Assembly: GCA_914767715.1 (NCBI GenBank)
Contig: OU612067.1
Span: 29,488,162-29,548,161, forward strand
DNA from: Membranipora membranacea
Lineage: Eukaryota; Bryozoa; Gymnolaemata; Cheilostomatida; Membraniporidae
Length of the DNA stretch: 60,000 nucleotides
Direction: 5' to 3'
The position numbers and the translations under genes are program-made. Every line of letters begins with the position of its first letter. The stretch's first letter is position 1. Below, piece after piece: positions 47,650 through 60,000 of this stretch. The notes under the pieces were generated by a model, which saw only the letters and a program-made list of their open reading frames with translations, had not been told where the DNA came from and made no database searches.

Positions 47650-49850
47650 ATGCAGTATCCACTCAAAGTTCAATCTATTGCAACTAATAAAATAATCCTG
47701 TAAGATATTATTTTCTTCATCATTCTAAAACAACTAGGAGATGTCAGAATCTTCAATATTCCTGCCGCGGACACGACACATGATGGAAAGTTTTGAACAC
47801 CAAATGCCTGTTTGATCTTACTCAATGAGGTTGATACCATATCAGTCGCTCACTGTTTAATAAACGTCATAAGCCATAACTGACCGGGGAATCTCTCTTG
47901 TGGTAAAGGTACCTGTGTTTCTAATTGTATGGGTAGTGAGGACTCCTATTATAATTAGGTTATTTCAGCAATCACTGTTGGATGGTTACTTAGATTTTGA
48001 TGATTGAGTGATTAAATAAAGGAGCCTCCATATCATAAGACAGCCAGTTGGTGTCATACACTATGACATTTGACCAAACAAATCTGTCATGTAATTCTAT
48101 CGCGGGTAGTATTATATTGTATCAGGATCTGGTTCTGATTAAATAATTGGGTGGCATGCTATCTTGCAGGGAAGCCAACCTTGCTATCATACCTTTTGCT
48201 CGGCTACAGATCGGCAATCGCTAAAGGTTTCCATTAGTTCATTAACCAATTTTGTATAGAGTGAACTGGAATTAAAAAGGCGCTTATGTAGGATTACCTG
48301 TTTTGGTGAGACAGACTACTACAATATTCCACCATAAAACTTGACTTCTTGACCTAGTAGGGTACAAAATTAGGACTTTCCTGCTTTAGTACTGAAATTT
48401 GATTTCATATTGCATTTTAATACAAGCCAGTAAGTAAAGCTCATAGGTTTATTTATAAGTAAGATATAAAATCGCAATCCTGCAAAGAGAGTTCAAGTAT
48501 ATCTTCTAAATGACACCACAGCTCGCTACAAATACCTGTACAACTGCTTACGGGTCTCAGGATATGTATTAAACTTCCCAACCAAGTCTCTCTTCATCAA
48601 TGATAACAGTAACAAATACACATTACCTTATCTTATAACCTGTCATCAAACGAATAATATTCAAAAATCTGTAAATGGCAATGTCCGAGCAGATCAAGTA
48701 AATTTTCATTATGAACGGTGTAAAACTAAATTGTAAATGTTTAATAAATTATGGCAGATCGAGAGAAAATTCCCGTCACAAACACAAAAACCCTTCATGA
48801 ATCCATGAACCCAATCTTGATCCTTTCATCCAGTGGAAATAAACTGAACACATTATTATTAATAAGTTGCATTGCCACTGCCAACCTGATTATGGCTGCC
48901 AAGTGATGTAAATTAGGGGAGTGATCAAACAATCATTTTTTTTTACAAATTTGTTGGCATCTATAACATCTTTCGCGAAAATGTTTTTCAAAAGTGCCAT
49001 TAAAAAATAAACAAAAGCAGGTAATGCAAATAATATGATTGAATGGTTATAGATTATTATTGTAGCATGTTAGATTGAAATAAGGCTTTCTTGAAAGAAA
49101 ATCCTAATGTATGTGTGAATTTCTGGAAAGTGTTAAAATTAAACTAATTAATCAGCATTAACAGTGTGCTCTATAGTGTGCAAATAACAATAATGAAATC
49201 ATTAAATAGATAACTCGCATACATTTTTGGGGTTTGGGATATTTTTTACTAGGTATTGGGTTATTGTCACCCCTAGTAATATAACTGCATGAAGCATGCG
49301 ACAACCATCCGCACAAAAAGGTATGTTTATACGGAATTGTTATTGATACTCACTGACATGTACTGCAAATGGAACAACACAAGTATAACTAGTTGTCACC
49401 ACGCCATTGGGATAGGGGCACTATAGCCTTTATAATTATGACAAGTTGAAATTAATTCCGATATCTTAAAGTTAACAACGTGATTAGAATTACCCCCTCT
49501 GCTTTCAAGTGAGAAAGCTTGTCTATTATTTTTATGTCTTTAGCTCAACCTGCAACTTGATGCCAGAGTGATATAATCATTCATAACAAGCAAAAATCTC
49601 TTACAACCTTCACATATTTCACAAAACTTTGAGAATTAAATAAATAAGGTGTGTAAGGATATTGCAAAACTGAAAATTGGCACATGGGTACACTAGACAA
49701 CAGGCATGGCTGGCTCTTACATTTTTATTTTGTCATTCCAGAACCAAAAATGTTATATAATATGCAATGCAATTACTATTACCATACTGTAGCACAACGA
49801 TTTTTCTCATCTTGACTGGAAACTAACTGATTTAATTTGATTTTTAATAT
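47650..49850. other. Non-coding interval between copies E and F
   Basis: No exon or classified repeat is recognised. The right end should include the 3' untranslated region of copy F. Confidence 0.4.
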
Positions 49851-49855
49851 CACCC

Positions 49856-52442
49856 TTAAGCCCAATCTTCTGGGCTTTGAACCGTTCTATAAATCCTGTC
49901 CTGGTCGTCATATCTAATAGGAAGAAACTTTGGGAGCACCCCTTTAACACAACGCTTACTTCCATACCTTCTACCACAGCAGGCATCTCCGTAGTCACAA
50001 TCTGCACTGGTCCCGCAAGTCTTTCCTCCATAGCCAAAATTTATGGTACTTGGGCACCTTTGAGAAATGGAATAATATAGATTCATATCATATAAATAAT
50101 GAATTTTGCATCTTCAATAATAGGTTTTGAACTCAACTAGATATCGTACAAACATCAAGCATACTTAATGAAAGGACCCCAATATGACACTGAAGAGAAA
50201 CAGCCAAAATGTTAGATACCACTTCAAGTTCGCTGATTATTACTTAAAAGTTAATTAAAATTTTAAAAGTCTCATAGTTTTCAGGCATCTGTTATTATCA
50301 GTATGTAAGGCCTGTTCTGAAAAGATTTAGTCACTGCTCAAGTCTGTATATTGTTATTATATTATATTAAACTTTATTATATTTTTATATAATTAGTCTA
50401 TATGGTATTACTCACTGTGGTTCAGGATCTACACAACGCTTGTCCTGGAATTGAGCGAAGTTACAACACTTCTTGATGCCCCAACAATCCAGATCCTTGT
50501 CACACCTTGGAGCACTATAAAATACTCTCCTTGGTGTGTTTGATGTATGGATTGTCAGGCCAGTGGATTCGTCTCCTACTGCTGAGTTTGGAGGACATGT
50601 TCCTGGCTTGTCAAGCATAAAGTCTGCAGTATAAGGTGGGTTGTCTGAAAATAAATGTTTTCAAGTTGAGAATATATTGATAAACTAAAATGAGAATCTA
50701 GTCATAAGTCTGCAATCGAATGAAAAGAATTTTCAAGGTTGAAGGAATTTGTTAATATACGTTCTTGATTCTGGTATCTTTTCCAGTATAATAAATATTT
50801 ATCCTATTCGTTACCAAAATGGTCAGAACAGAGGGTCAAATAAGAGGACAAAAACAGTCACCACGGTGCTCAAAATCAGAATATTGCGATACTAGAACAC
50901 CTGAACATTCATAAATGTTAATTTTTGGTTCGGATTGCTTGGCCTTCGCAGAGTAGATAATATATAAAAAATAATCCTGATAGAGATCACAGAATGGATA
51001 AGAAAAGCAGCACACTTGCAACTTCAAATACAATTGATTTCAAATAATCTAAGCTTAAATATTGTATTGGAGTAATAAGTACCTCTCCAGCACACACAGG
51101 ACGGACATCCGTTAGCTGCTATAATGTTTTCTGTAACAGGACCACAGACCTTAGGGCAAGCTACTTGCCCTACTGAGGGAAAGTTGCATGAGGTGACGTT
51201 TGGTGGTACTGTAATGTGAAAGCAATATAGATATAGTAATGTCAGACTATAACAGACGGAGGTTCTATCGCGTTAGAACGTATGTCACATCGCTCAGTGA
51301 CAAGCTGTGGAACCACTGTATGGTGACTCAATTGATATGAATTCATGGATTAGTGGTGAAATACACAGTATGGCTATGGCTATTTGTGAAGAAATTACCT
51401 CAGGATATCAAACTATTGTCAGTAATTGGATCTAGCTAAAATTCTGGCTGATTTAAAGCTATGAATTAACTGACTTCCCAGTAATGAGCTTTAAAAACTC
51501 AGACAAGCCATCTGGCAAATGTTTACACGGGGTTAGCTGTAGCATTACTGAACTTTTGGACCATCAAAGATGAGAAATTATTTCCAGTTATCATGCAATG
51601 TTGCCATATGCTTTTTCAGGGTCATATATGTTCCCCCAATCAATGAATATATATCAGTGCATCCAATACATGGCCATACATAAAGTTTGTACCGCCAGAA
51701 GTTAGATACTACCCTTTTGTATTAAGACAATGTTATACAAACAGTGAATGCTATGCAAGTTGTCTTTGTTTGGCAGATTTTATTGACATTCCCCATTGAA
51801 ATGTTATCTTGTTATCATTCAAGTTGCAACAGAGTCCTATAACGCAGCACTGGAACTAGTTAATATTCACATTTTCTCATTTAATTTTGGATTTGGACCC
51901 ACATTCCAGCAGTGAATATGCAGCTATCAAATGAAAAGATCTAATTTATTTATTATTTCCCGTCACTGTTGTACTTACAGTAACCGCAAGGGCAACCATC
52001 AAAATAACATCCATTCTCTTGTAGGGCTAGTCCAACTGAGTCTGAATTGCATCTGGAGGGATCGAATTGACACCCAGCTGGATTGTTGGTGCACCATGGT
52101 AACTGTCCAAACACTCCTGTCAATCAAATCAATATTACATAGTTAGATAATCAGCATGTAAACTTATATGTCAAACTGACTTAGATCTGATAACATTATT
52201 TGCGAGAGAGAGAATGGGAAATAATCTCCAAAACGCAGAAAAGTAGAGTAAAACAATGAATGCTTTGCAGATTTATCTGCATCAGAGCAAGATTGTAGAC
52301 TTGGCAAACAAACTTTCCTAAAATTAAGAAAAAAAGATTTCCGATACATAAAAAACAACATAACTGTTTGAATCAAATGACCTGTTGCAGCAATTGCTAC
52401 TAGAATGATTCCAACTGGAACTTGACTTTCTAAGCTCAGCAT
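49856..52442 (-). CDS. WAP-cluster copy F: intact secreted antistasin-like/double-WAP protein
   Basis: Five exons: 52382-52442, 51979-52116, 51083-51208, 50416-50644 and 49856-50057, phases 1-1-1-2, giving 251 residues. The signal core is PVGIILVAIAATGVFG. The exon 2 Cys domain ends in GCYFDGCPCG. The exon 3 antistasin-like domain has CPKVCG and GCPSCVC. WAP-like 1 has the core CDKDLDC then WGIKKCC; WAP-like 2 has CGTSADCDYGDACC. Both lack canonical cysteines 2 and 7. The tail has GVLPKFLPIRY and ends SPEDWA. It shares exon 2, 3 and 4 variants with copies A and E but its exon 5 core (GRRYGSKRCVKG) with copy B. Intron 1 is the shortest of the family (about 265 nt). It is predicted to be secreted; protease inhibitor, antimicrobial or matrix roles remain open. 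Confidence 0.88.
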
Positions 52443-52502
52443 GATTGACTCCGCAGCTTCAACTTTCCCACAATTGTTGTTGTACTCATCATCACACCAA
52501 CT

Positions 52503-52508
52503 TTTATA
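52503..52508 (-). promoter_or_regulatory. TATA box of copy F
   Basis: TATAAA on the minus strand lies 61 nt upstream of the copy F start codon, in a GGTATAAAAG context. Confidence 0.7.
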
Positions 52509-52800
52509 CCACCTAACAAGGATATTACAGGGAAGTCTGGTCATATAACCAGGTTGTTAATATACAGTACCAGTTGAGGCTATCAATCATTACCTTCCTA
52601 ATACTTACCATGATTCACATAAGTATGCATAAGTTGAGTTTGTATAATGATTATCAAAATACATTTTCCAAATTCTTGCAGACTCTCACGTGGTTTTTAC
52701 CTTCTGAGATAGGAGGTTGTACCATCTTGGTCCAGGGCAAGTTTAGCATAAATTAAGTGAGATTAGGTCAAATTTTAACGTAAGCGCTAAACATGTGTTT

Positions 52801-52860
52801 TGCATTTCCCTTATAACAGTATCCAAGAAGGAAATGTGTTACAGCTAGTTTCCTCATGTT
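52801..52860 (-). promoter_or_regulatory. Weak match to the conserved upstream block, copy F
   Basis: GCATTTCCCTTATAACAG followed by AAGGAAATGTGTTACAG and GTTTCCTC follows the order of the block upstream of the other copies but is the most divergent version. Confidence 0.35.
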
Positions 52861-52869
52861 TTCATAAAA

Positions 52870-55800
52870 ACCAGGTCACAAGCTGATGATTTAATCATCA
52901 TTGTAGTGCAGGGCTATCTTGGCATTTGATAAGGCAGGATGGATGAGGTAAACCCTTTAAGTGCATCAACGGCCAATTCTCTTACACCTAAAAACGGGAT
53001 CACAATCATATATTTACTTAGTCATTATAATTTTGCAAAGTCAGGAGTTCTTAAAGCTTAGTTATGAGATCTATGGAATTCACTCTGAGATCTTTCGTGA
53101 AGTTTCCAAATTATGCTGACCAAAAATCTGTTAATGGCTGAAATCACTGTCATTAAAGCCTTCGAGCTATTCCTCAATAACTTTGAATTTTCTTAGTTTC
53201 AACTCTAGGAGTTGCTATCGGTTGCATTTGAAAAGGGTGCATCTTTAGGCTCCCAGCACATTAAACAAACTTATAGTTACCGTCACAACACGTTTTGCGT
53301 CGCAATGTTACTTGTATGATTCAGGCCAAATGCATCAACCGAGAGTTGCATCCTCCTACATCTTCATGCTCTACATTCCATTAAAAAGATTGATCTTAGC
53401 ATATCAATTCTTGTGATACTTGAACCCAAATATGTGTTTACTGCTAAAAAATGAATTATGAGATTTAGGAATTATTTTTTCTAAATTGTTTCGGAAAAAA
53501 TTGCGACTTCCTAGTAATTTTCTCGTTTATGATGAGACTCAGTGTTATTGTATATATAAACTATTTTATTCTACAAATTCAAGTTGTATTGTCAGTTATG
53601 GTATGATGTTGTTTACCAGACATGGACGTGGCGCAATCAGTATCTAATAAGTCATGGCTACTGGCAGAGGGATCCTTTTTTTAAAAGCTACACAGCTTAA
53701 AAAATTTACATCAGAGCTTTGAATATTCTGCAAATCACAGCAGTGATTCACCAGGTTGTTTGCAACACCAACAAAAGATGCCAGATGTGATGTGTGGCTC
53801 ATTACTTCTGCATTACTTATATCAAGAAAACTTTGAATCCTTTGTGCCAAAAACTCAAATATTTATTTCAACTATCTTAATTTAATATTTTATCTTGAAT
53901 TAAACAATATTTCACTTTTGCAGGGCGTGTAGTTTTTTTCCAAGCTCTAAATTATGTAAAAAGTAAGAAGAGACCTGCTGGATGATGTTTGAATTTTACA
54001 CAAATATATATTCATGATGAATACTATCTAATTGTCCTCACAAGTCTGATAGAAAACTAAAAGGATCTGACATTGGAATGACTGACTCTGTGAGACATTC
54101 CCTAACCTCTCACCATGCAGTAATTCTTAGGCACAATGTCCCCATCTTGTATTTGATGTATGCACAAAAGCATGCACAAAAGAGTTTGGAAGTAACTTCA
54201 GCTGATTTGGTGGTCAATTTATGAAAGCAAAATGAAAAAAGATTGAAATATACATAGCTGACACTTAACTTCTGTGATGATATACTAGGCCGACAGATAA
54301 GTTTTCTCAGTAAACTGTCCACAAAACATTCATGTTTGGGATAGAGCAGTATGTAGAGTGTCCAATAGTCCCGGATTCAACTTGTGCAGGAAGAAAGTCT
54401 CCTAGTTTTTGAAATCTTACTGAAATTTTATTATTGTAAGTGGTGAATTTGAATTGGTAAATAGATAACCTCACTAAATATCATTGACCAAATTCTTTCT
54501 CGCTGATTTCTACTTACGCCACCTAGTGCATCATCTTTAAAGAATAACTAGCATGACATTTCCTTGGATCACATCTCACTCTCCACACTTTGGTTTACAA
54601 TGTGGGCAAGTTTCAGCAGTTGTATACTAATATTATGGAAGTTATTGGCTCTCTAACTTTGAAGATGTTGGCTGTGTTTGGAATAAGCCAGTATAAGCAT
54701 ATTACGTCAAAGCTGTCAATGGACTTATTATACAATAATAAATCATGAAATATTGATGATCAGCATGAATGGTGCTTGAACCAGACCCATAGATTCTACA
54801 GCAGCCCTGATGGGTCAGATGACAAGATAAGTTTAAATCATTTAAAATATGATCATGTAATATTTGTCGATCCATTTGCCTTATCTATTTTTAGATTTCT
54901 TTCTTTCAAATAATCTTGTTATATCATCATCTGACTCAGCAGTGCAGAGGTATTATCTACCAGCACTGAGCTGAGGGCCCTGGGGATTTTGATCCTCAAT
55001 TCATCATGATTTATTATTACATTAATAAATTAATGGACAGCTGTGACGTTGCTGTGCCGTTGTTACGAATTTGCAGTGACGTAAGGTGCTAATACTGGCT
55101 GATTCAATCCTCATGACGAAAAAGAAATAGTATGGATGATGCATTGAAATTGAGTACCCACCCTAATCCCAGAAATTTTCAATCAACATTTATTGGTGAA
55201 ATGTGTAGGAACATGTTGCAGGTCCTAAATTTTATAACGGCTTGAAATCTCTCTATAAACCAACGCCTTACTTGTCCTTGTGTGGATGAAATCAAATTGA
55301 TCACAGCAAGCTGAACCATTTGCATCTCTGTGCTATGTCACAGTCACATGTCAACGCTGTAATAGATTTGTTATGCTAATTACATAGCTCAGATAAATTT
55401 AGGATCAAAATGTTTGATGCAAGTGGGTTTGACTCCAAACCGAACAGATCCACAAATCTGAGACCATGGATGCTACCACTGTTTCACATGGTCAGATGGC
55501 TATGTAGGTGATTTGAGAGGGATGAATATGAAAAAAGGTCAAATGACAAGCTCTTCTCTTCGGTTTCCTAAATTATCTGGAGACTAAGAGAGTATAATTG
55601 AATTCAAATATCCTTTAGTGTCTACCATACAGTCCTTTGGTGGGGGGGGGGGGGGGTTGTATCTAGGACTGCTGAACTGTTGCATAAATATATTAGGATC
55701 ATAAATATATCTGCACATTATGAATGGTATGATAAATTGATTGAAGCTATGACTTGAGTGTGATGTAGCACAGAGGATATCCCCTGATTTCGAATGCCAA

Positions 55801-58800
55801 TCAACACCCATTGTCTAAAAATGATGAGATCCCGTAAGTTCCTCAATATTGGAACTAAGATGCTGGAACTTGGTGGAGTGGTGAAGTATGGAGAAAAAGA
55901 TGTTGTTCGAAAAAAAGGTCTAGCTAGTGATGTTTTTTTCTTCTTCCTAGCTTCATCTGCTATTTGTTTTATATTTTTTGTTTCATTAGCACATGTTTTC
56001 AAAGCACGTGGTTCCCTCATGATTTAAGATAGCTATTACTGTCTGAAGATTTATCACATTGAGATTATAGTGGCTTTTCACACATTTGAGATTTATGGCC
56101 CAAATTAAGCACACCTAAGAAGGGTAAGAAATTCCCTAAATCTCAACAAACGACTATTAGGACCTAGACTGAGTTCTTCATGGGACAAGAGGAAGGAAGA
56201 CAACTGACTCCTGTTTTATTACATATGACCAATGTTCGAAAGGTGATGGGGGAGGGGGAGGGTATTATTACTGTGAAACAATGAAGGGTTTGAAGAGCAC
56301 TGGCAACAGAAAACGCGTATTTTATACAAAAATGACAAAAATAAAAAATTACATTAGTAGTAAGTAGTAAGTAATAAGTAATTAAGTAATTAAGTAAAAT
56401 CATTAGATGCTCATCAACCCTCAGGGCTGGCTTCATGCTACCGGGGTCAGCCATGAGGAGGTTGTACCTTTGCGTTGTGCAGTGTTATTTTGTATCTTTG
56501 AGTAGCCGCACGTTACCCTAACACTGATATTGTACTATGCCTAGAACAAAAACGCTGTCTTCTGCTATATTTAATGAGTTTCCAAATTGAAGATCCTACG
56601 TCCTAACTATTTAATATTAGCAGTGCATTAGACTAGACCAAAGAAACACCACATCTTTTACTGGCAGGTTGCTGTTCGCAGAGGTGTATGGTTGTTTCAT
56701 GACATATTCTAGTATGGTGGTAGCCAATGGGGGCTCATTTAGAGTGTCATTTAGAGTTTTATGTTTATGTAGTCCATCTTTCAAGCAGCAGACATTTTTC
56801 GATCCAAAATCTAACTATTTAGTTGCAGTATGAGGTATAAAAAATATATACTAATATATTTATACTAATACCCTAGGCCTACATACTTTATATGTTTGTG
56901 GATCTTGGGCTAGCCATAATTCATTATATGACATTCATGTTCAAGTTGTTAAATGTGCCCTGATTGGCCATCACTCTTTTTATTGGTTTATGTGCAATAC
57001 TGAGATTACCACAAGATCTCTTCACAAATCATTCCGTATAAATTTGTTTATATACCAGGGAACTGATTAAGAAGTGATCTGACCTTCTACTTCTTTGTCT
57101 GCCTGCTAGTTAGAGGTGAGTCTGTCTTGTGATGTGAAACTAGATTTCGGCGGTGATAGAGGATACGTTGGTGCCTTGGTGTATTTGTAGTTCTGTCATG
57201 GTCTGGTTCTGATGATAGGTATAAGGAGAACATACATTGAATACAAAGTGCAATTCTTTAGAACTTTTTATGACATAGATGTTAGTTCAATGTCTAAACT
57301 TTCCCACTGACATTTGAGAAGCAAAAGGGTTTTAGCTGCAGTTGGGCTGTTTGACACACTTCTCATTTCAGCGCATCACAATATATTGATTGCCATCAAA
57401 TTTTTATGGAAACTAGATGGCAATTAGAAATATTGAGGTAGCGCGTAGAAATTTTGGACATTTCCCTATCAGGTGATGAAACGTTGATCAACCACAAGTC
57501 AGTGCTTGTGGCTGGTCAAACAAACGAGATCTCATAATTTCATAATAGTGGACAACAATTGTAAGCAAAAGTGGTCATGGCTGATGTGGCTGAGCATTTA
57601 TCATCAAAGACTATGTCTTAAGTCGGCTTGGTTCAAGTCCTTAGGTCGCAGACTGTTTTCAAGTTTCAGCTCAGTTATGTTGATGGGAATGGATGCATAT
57701 TTCATAGGGCAAGCCAAGAGGTGACAGCTCAGCTCGATCTGTGCTGGCCTGGTTATCCACATGGAAGCATGGTGATAAACCTAGATCCGATGCACAAGTT
57801 TTCAATCATTTGTTTATTAAGGCAAAAATTTACTTCTGAAATTTTCATCAATAAAGGGCGTAGTGCTTAAATTTTTTAGTTTTTGGAAGTCTCATTATAT
57901 ACCCAAATATTCCAAATAAAAACATCAGCTTTGTGGCGGCATAACGTGAAAACAGATATGAAGTTATTCAGGGTTGATATGTGGGCAAGTTTCAAATTTT
58001 GCTGGCAGCAGTTTTGGCAACGAATTGTTTATTGTGCAGCATTACATAAGGCAGATTATCACCAATGTGATCAACTCAGTAAAGTCTGCCAGAAACAGCT
58101 GTTAAACTATGTCCAGTAAATTTCCGAATGGTGTTGTATCCCAAACCATTTTTGGCAAGTGCCGACAGTGGACTTGAAGATATCCATAAATAATCCATTC
58201 GTCACCATGCACAATATTCCTAGAATGACCCGGCAGATAAATGGCTTTTCCTCCTAACCTTAACCTCCTATCGCCTTCAAACTTCAAACCACAACACAAA
58301 TATAAAAAAAACATTGAGTGACCTGACCCAGCTCAATTGATGGTAGAAAAAGGTAAACTATTCATGATGAATCATGGTTGCTTTTGCAAATGAGTCAATG
58401 AGAATGAAACTTTGACCCTATTAAGTTATTCTCTTTAAAAGAGAGTGTCCAAGATCGTTGTAATCAACCTCTGCTGTAATTTGTGAAATATATTCTCGTT
58501 GAATTCTGTATAGGTTGGCATAGTTAAAGGCAAGGGTATCTGGCACTATAAGAAATCTCAGTTTTGGTTGCAACATCAATTGTAAGAAATCACCTTACAA
58601 GCTCTTCCCAGTGTAAACTCTAAAACAAACACTGCACAGTCACTATTTTGCACTTCACATATATTAAATCGAATGTCTTTGGGTTTTTACTTATATATAA
58701 TTATGTGTCGCTATGGTAATCGACAACGGATAATTTAAATCACTTTTACTTTTATGAGAGTTATTTATATTTTATGTAAACACCATATCCTACCTTACTA

Positions 58801-59640
58801 CCATGTAATGGAAAACACATATATCATAGTTAATTGACTTGTGAACTGGCATAAAATTGGCACTGATCCTGGTTCTTACCCTCAGTCTACAGACGGATCC
58901 ATGACCTCGTCTTTATTTTTACTATGGAATGTGTTACTATACTTAAAACCTTCATTTCACAAATAGTTCTTGGTTTTGGTGGTGTCAGAGTTGTCTATCT
59001 GGATGTTCATTACAGCAATCTCATTCTGCTTGAGTATTTTATCAGTCCTTTTGTCCATTTATTTATCCATTAATGTTTGAAGTAAAATAAGCTCCCTGAT
59101 CTCTAAGTGTAAGATGTCTGCTGACATGCCTCAAGTCATATTTAGGATATCTAGGATATCATGTACACAAACACTTGATTAGAGAGATTAGCCAATTGGC
59201 TGCAAACTTGGCAGAATAGACTTTCGAGGTGGAAAGCAAAGGAATGAGGTTCCTTGAGTTATACTCCATTCCATAATTTGATAACTGAAATGTGATACAA
59301 CTTGCAATTTTGGCTATGTTTATTTTCAAACACATTTATCGCCGTAAGCAGTTTTAAGCAGTCTGATGTGGTGAGTAACCATGACAACTTATGTCAGATC
59401 AAAGCAGGAGCTCTAACTAATTAGGTTCATCATGATTACGATAATTTACATCCTGCTAGAGTTACATACTATGGAATACCATTTCGTGTGTGGTCCCTTG
59501 ATGATTAGTCACACATAAATAAAACAAATAACATTATAATATTTAGATGTTACAGGTTACTGATAGAATGCCAAAAACCTGTGTAAACATTCAAGGCTTT
59601 TGGTTAAGTCAATTTCCAAATAGACACATATACCACTCAC
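52870..59640. other. Long non-coding interval
   Basis: I find no exon that I can defend here. Frames at 55794-56027, 57506-57870 and 57883-58119 lack recognisable domains and coherent splice context. A G15 run lies at 55642-55656. The interval may hold introns or an untranslated exon of the gene that starts near 59.66 kb. Confidence 0.4.
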
Positions 59641-59661
59641 ATATTGTTTTGCCATTTACAG

Positions 59662-59799
59662 ATTCCCGGTATGACAGTTGAAAGGTTTCTACCAGTCATA
59701 GATTACTGTCAGTCTGACAAGGAGTTAGCTGATCAGCTGTTTGAAGCCTTCACCAGTGTCGGATTTGCTTGTGTTACAAGTACTGGTATATGGGAGAAG
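59662..59799 (+). CDS. Partial 2OG-Fe(II) oxygenase-like gene, N-terminal exon
   Basis: An exon bounded by CATTTACAG and a GTGAGG donor encodes 46 codons, or 43 from ATG 59671. The translation fits the start of isopenicillin-N-synthase-like dioxygenases: LPVIDY, then an amphipathic helix (ELADQLFEAFTSVGF), then a hydrophobic strand reaching T-G-I where the family has the N-H-G-I/V region. The catalytic HxD...H iron ligands would lie in exons beyond the window. Such enzymes oxidise small substrates using 2-oxoglutarate and oxygen; the substrate cannot be predicted. The upstream acceptor indicates an untranslated or short coding exon to the left. Confidence 0.65.
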
Positions 59800-60000
59800 G
59801 TGAGGCCAATTTACCTGTTGAAAAGATTGCTTCCGCAACTTTTTCCTAGTAGTGTTATTTGTTCTTCACACGGCAATTGAAAGAAGGTCAAGTTGGCAAC
59901 ATCAGGGATGCTCTTTAAACTCAAGTTCTCTGTGGTTGATCGAATGATTTGGGTTTTCTACTGAAAATTCTAACAAAGAACTGAGAATATTATGTATAAT

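Noticed and set aside
55794-56027. 77-codon frame with a hydrophobic segment
   Set aside because: The Phe-rich segment comes from a T-rich tract, and there is no family match.
58102-58314. Minus-strand frame resembling a transposase fragment
   Set aside because: A mariner/Tc1 origin was considered, but no catalytic motif or terminal repeats could be found.
1-60000. CRISPR arrays, operons or ribosome binding sites
   Set aside because: The window is clearly eukaryotic. No spaced direct-repeat array or bacterial gene organisation is present.

Overview
The window looks like AT-rich nuclear DNA of an invertebrate animal, probably a protostome and plausibly a lophotrochozoan. It has spliced genes with GT-AG introns, an intronless innexin (the protostome-type gap-junction family), DIRS/Ngaro-type and non-LTR retroelement debris, and foldback mobile elements. 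The species cannot be named from the sequence.

Layout. 1-5.6 kb: mostly non-coding, with nested inverted repeats, a hAT-like foldback element (8-bp target duplications) and two weak candidate exons. 5.7-8.7 kb (+): a six-exon DNAJC28 orthologue (J domain plus DUF1992). 12.3-13.5 kb (+): a complete single-exon innexin. 15.2-52.9 kb (-): the main feature, a tandem cluster of six paralogous secreted cysteine-rich protein genes, called A to F here. The ancestral plan is five exons: signal peptide; a short Cys-rich domain; an antistasin-like domain; WAP-like domain 1; WAP-like domain 2 plus a conserved tail. Copies B (252 aa), D (263 aa) and F (251 aa) are intact. A, C and E are broken in different ways: A has lost exon 1 and carries an out-of-frame fusion of exons 4 and 5; C has an 83-nt deletion in exon 4; E has a microsatellite in exon 3, an altered donor and a frameshift in exon 4. 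A short exon-3 relic near 46.95 kb suggests a seventh, decayed copy. 52.9-59.6 kb: non-coding as far as can be seen. 59.66-59.80 kb (+): the first visible coding exon of a 2OG-Fe(II) oxygenase-like gene that runs off the window.

How the cluster fits together. All five copies with an exon 1 carry TATAAA 59-62 nt upstream of the ATG. A recognisable block of about 90-140 bp recurs further upstream of copies A to E, with a weak match at F, so the copies were probably duplicated with their promoters and may be co-regulated. Both WAP-like domains keep the cysteine spacing of the WAP core but lack canonical cysteines 2 and 7, which pair with each other in elafin/SLPI, so one disulfide appears to have been lost cleanly. 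The proteins are predicted to be secreted; protease inhibition, antimicrobial or matrix roles are possible from the families but not shown by the sequence. Retroelement fragments lie between copies and inside introns, consistent with a birth-and-death gene array.
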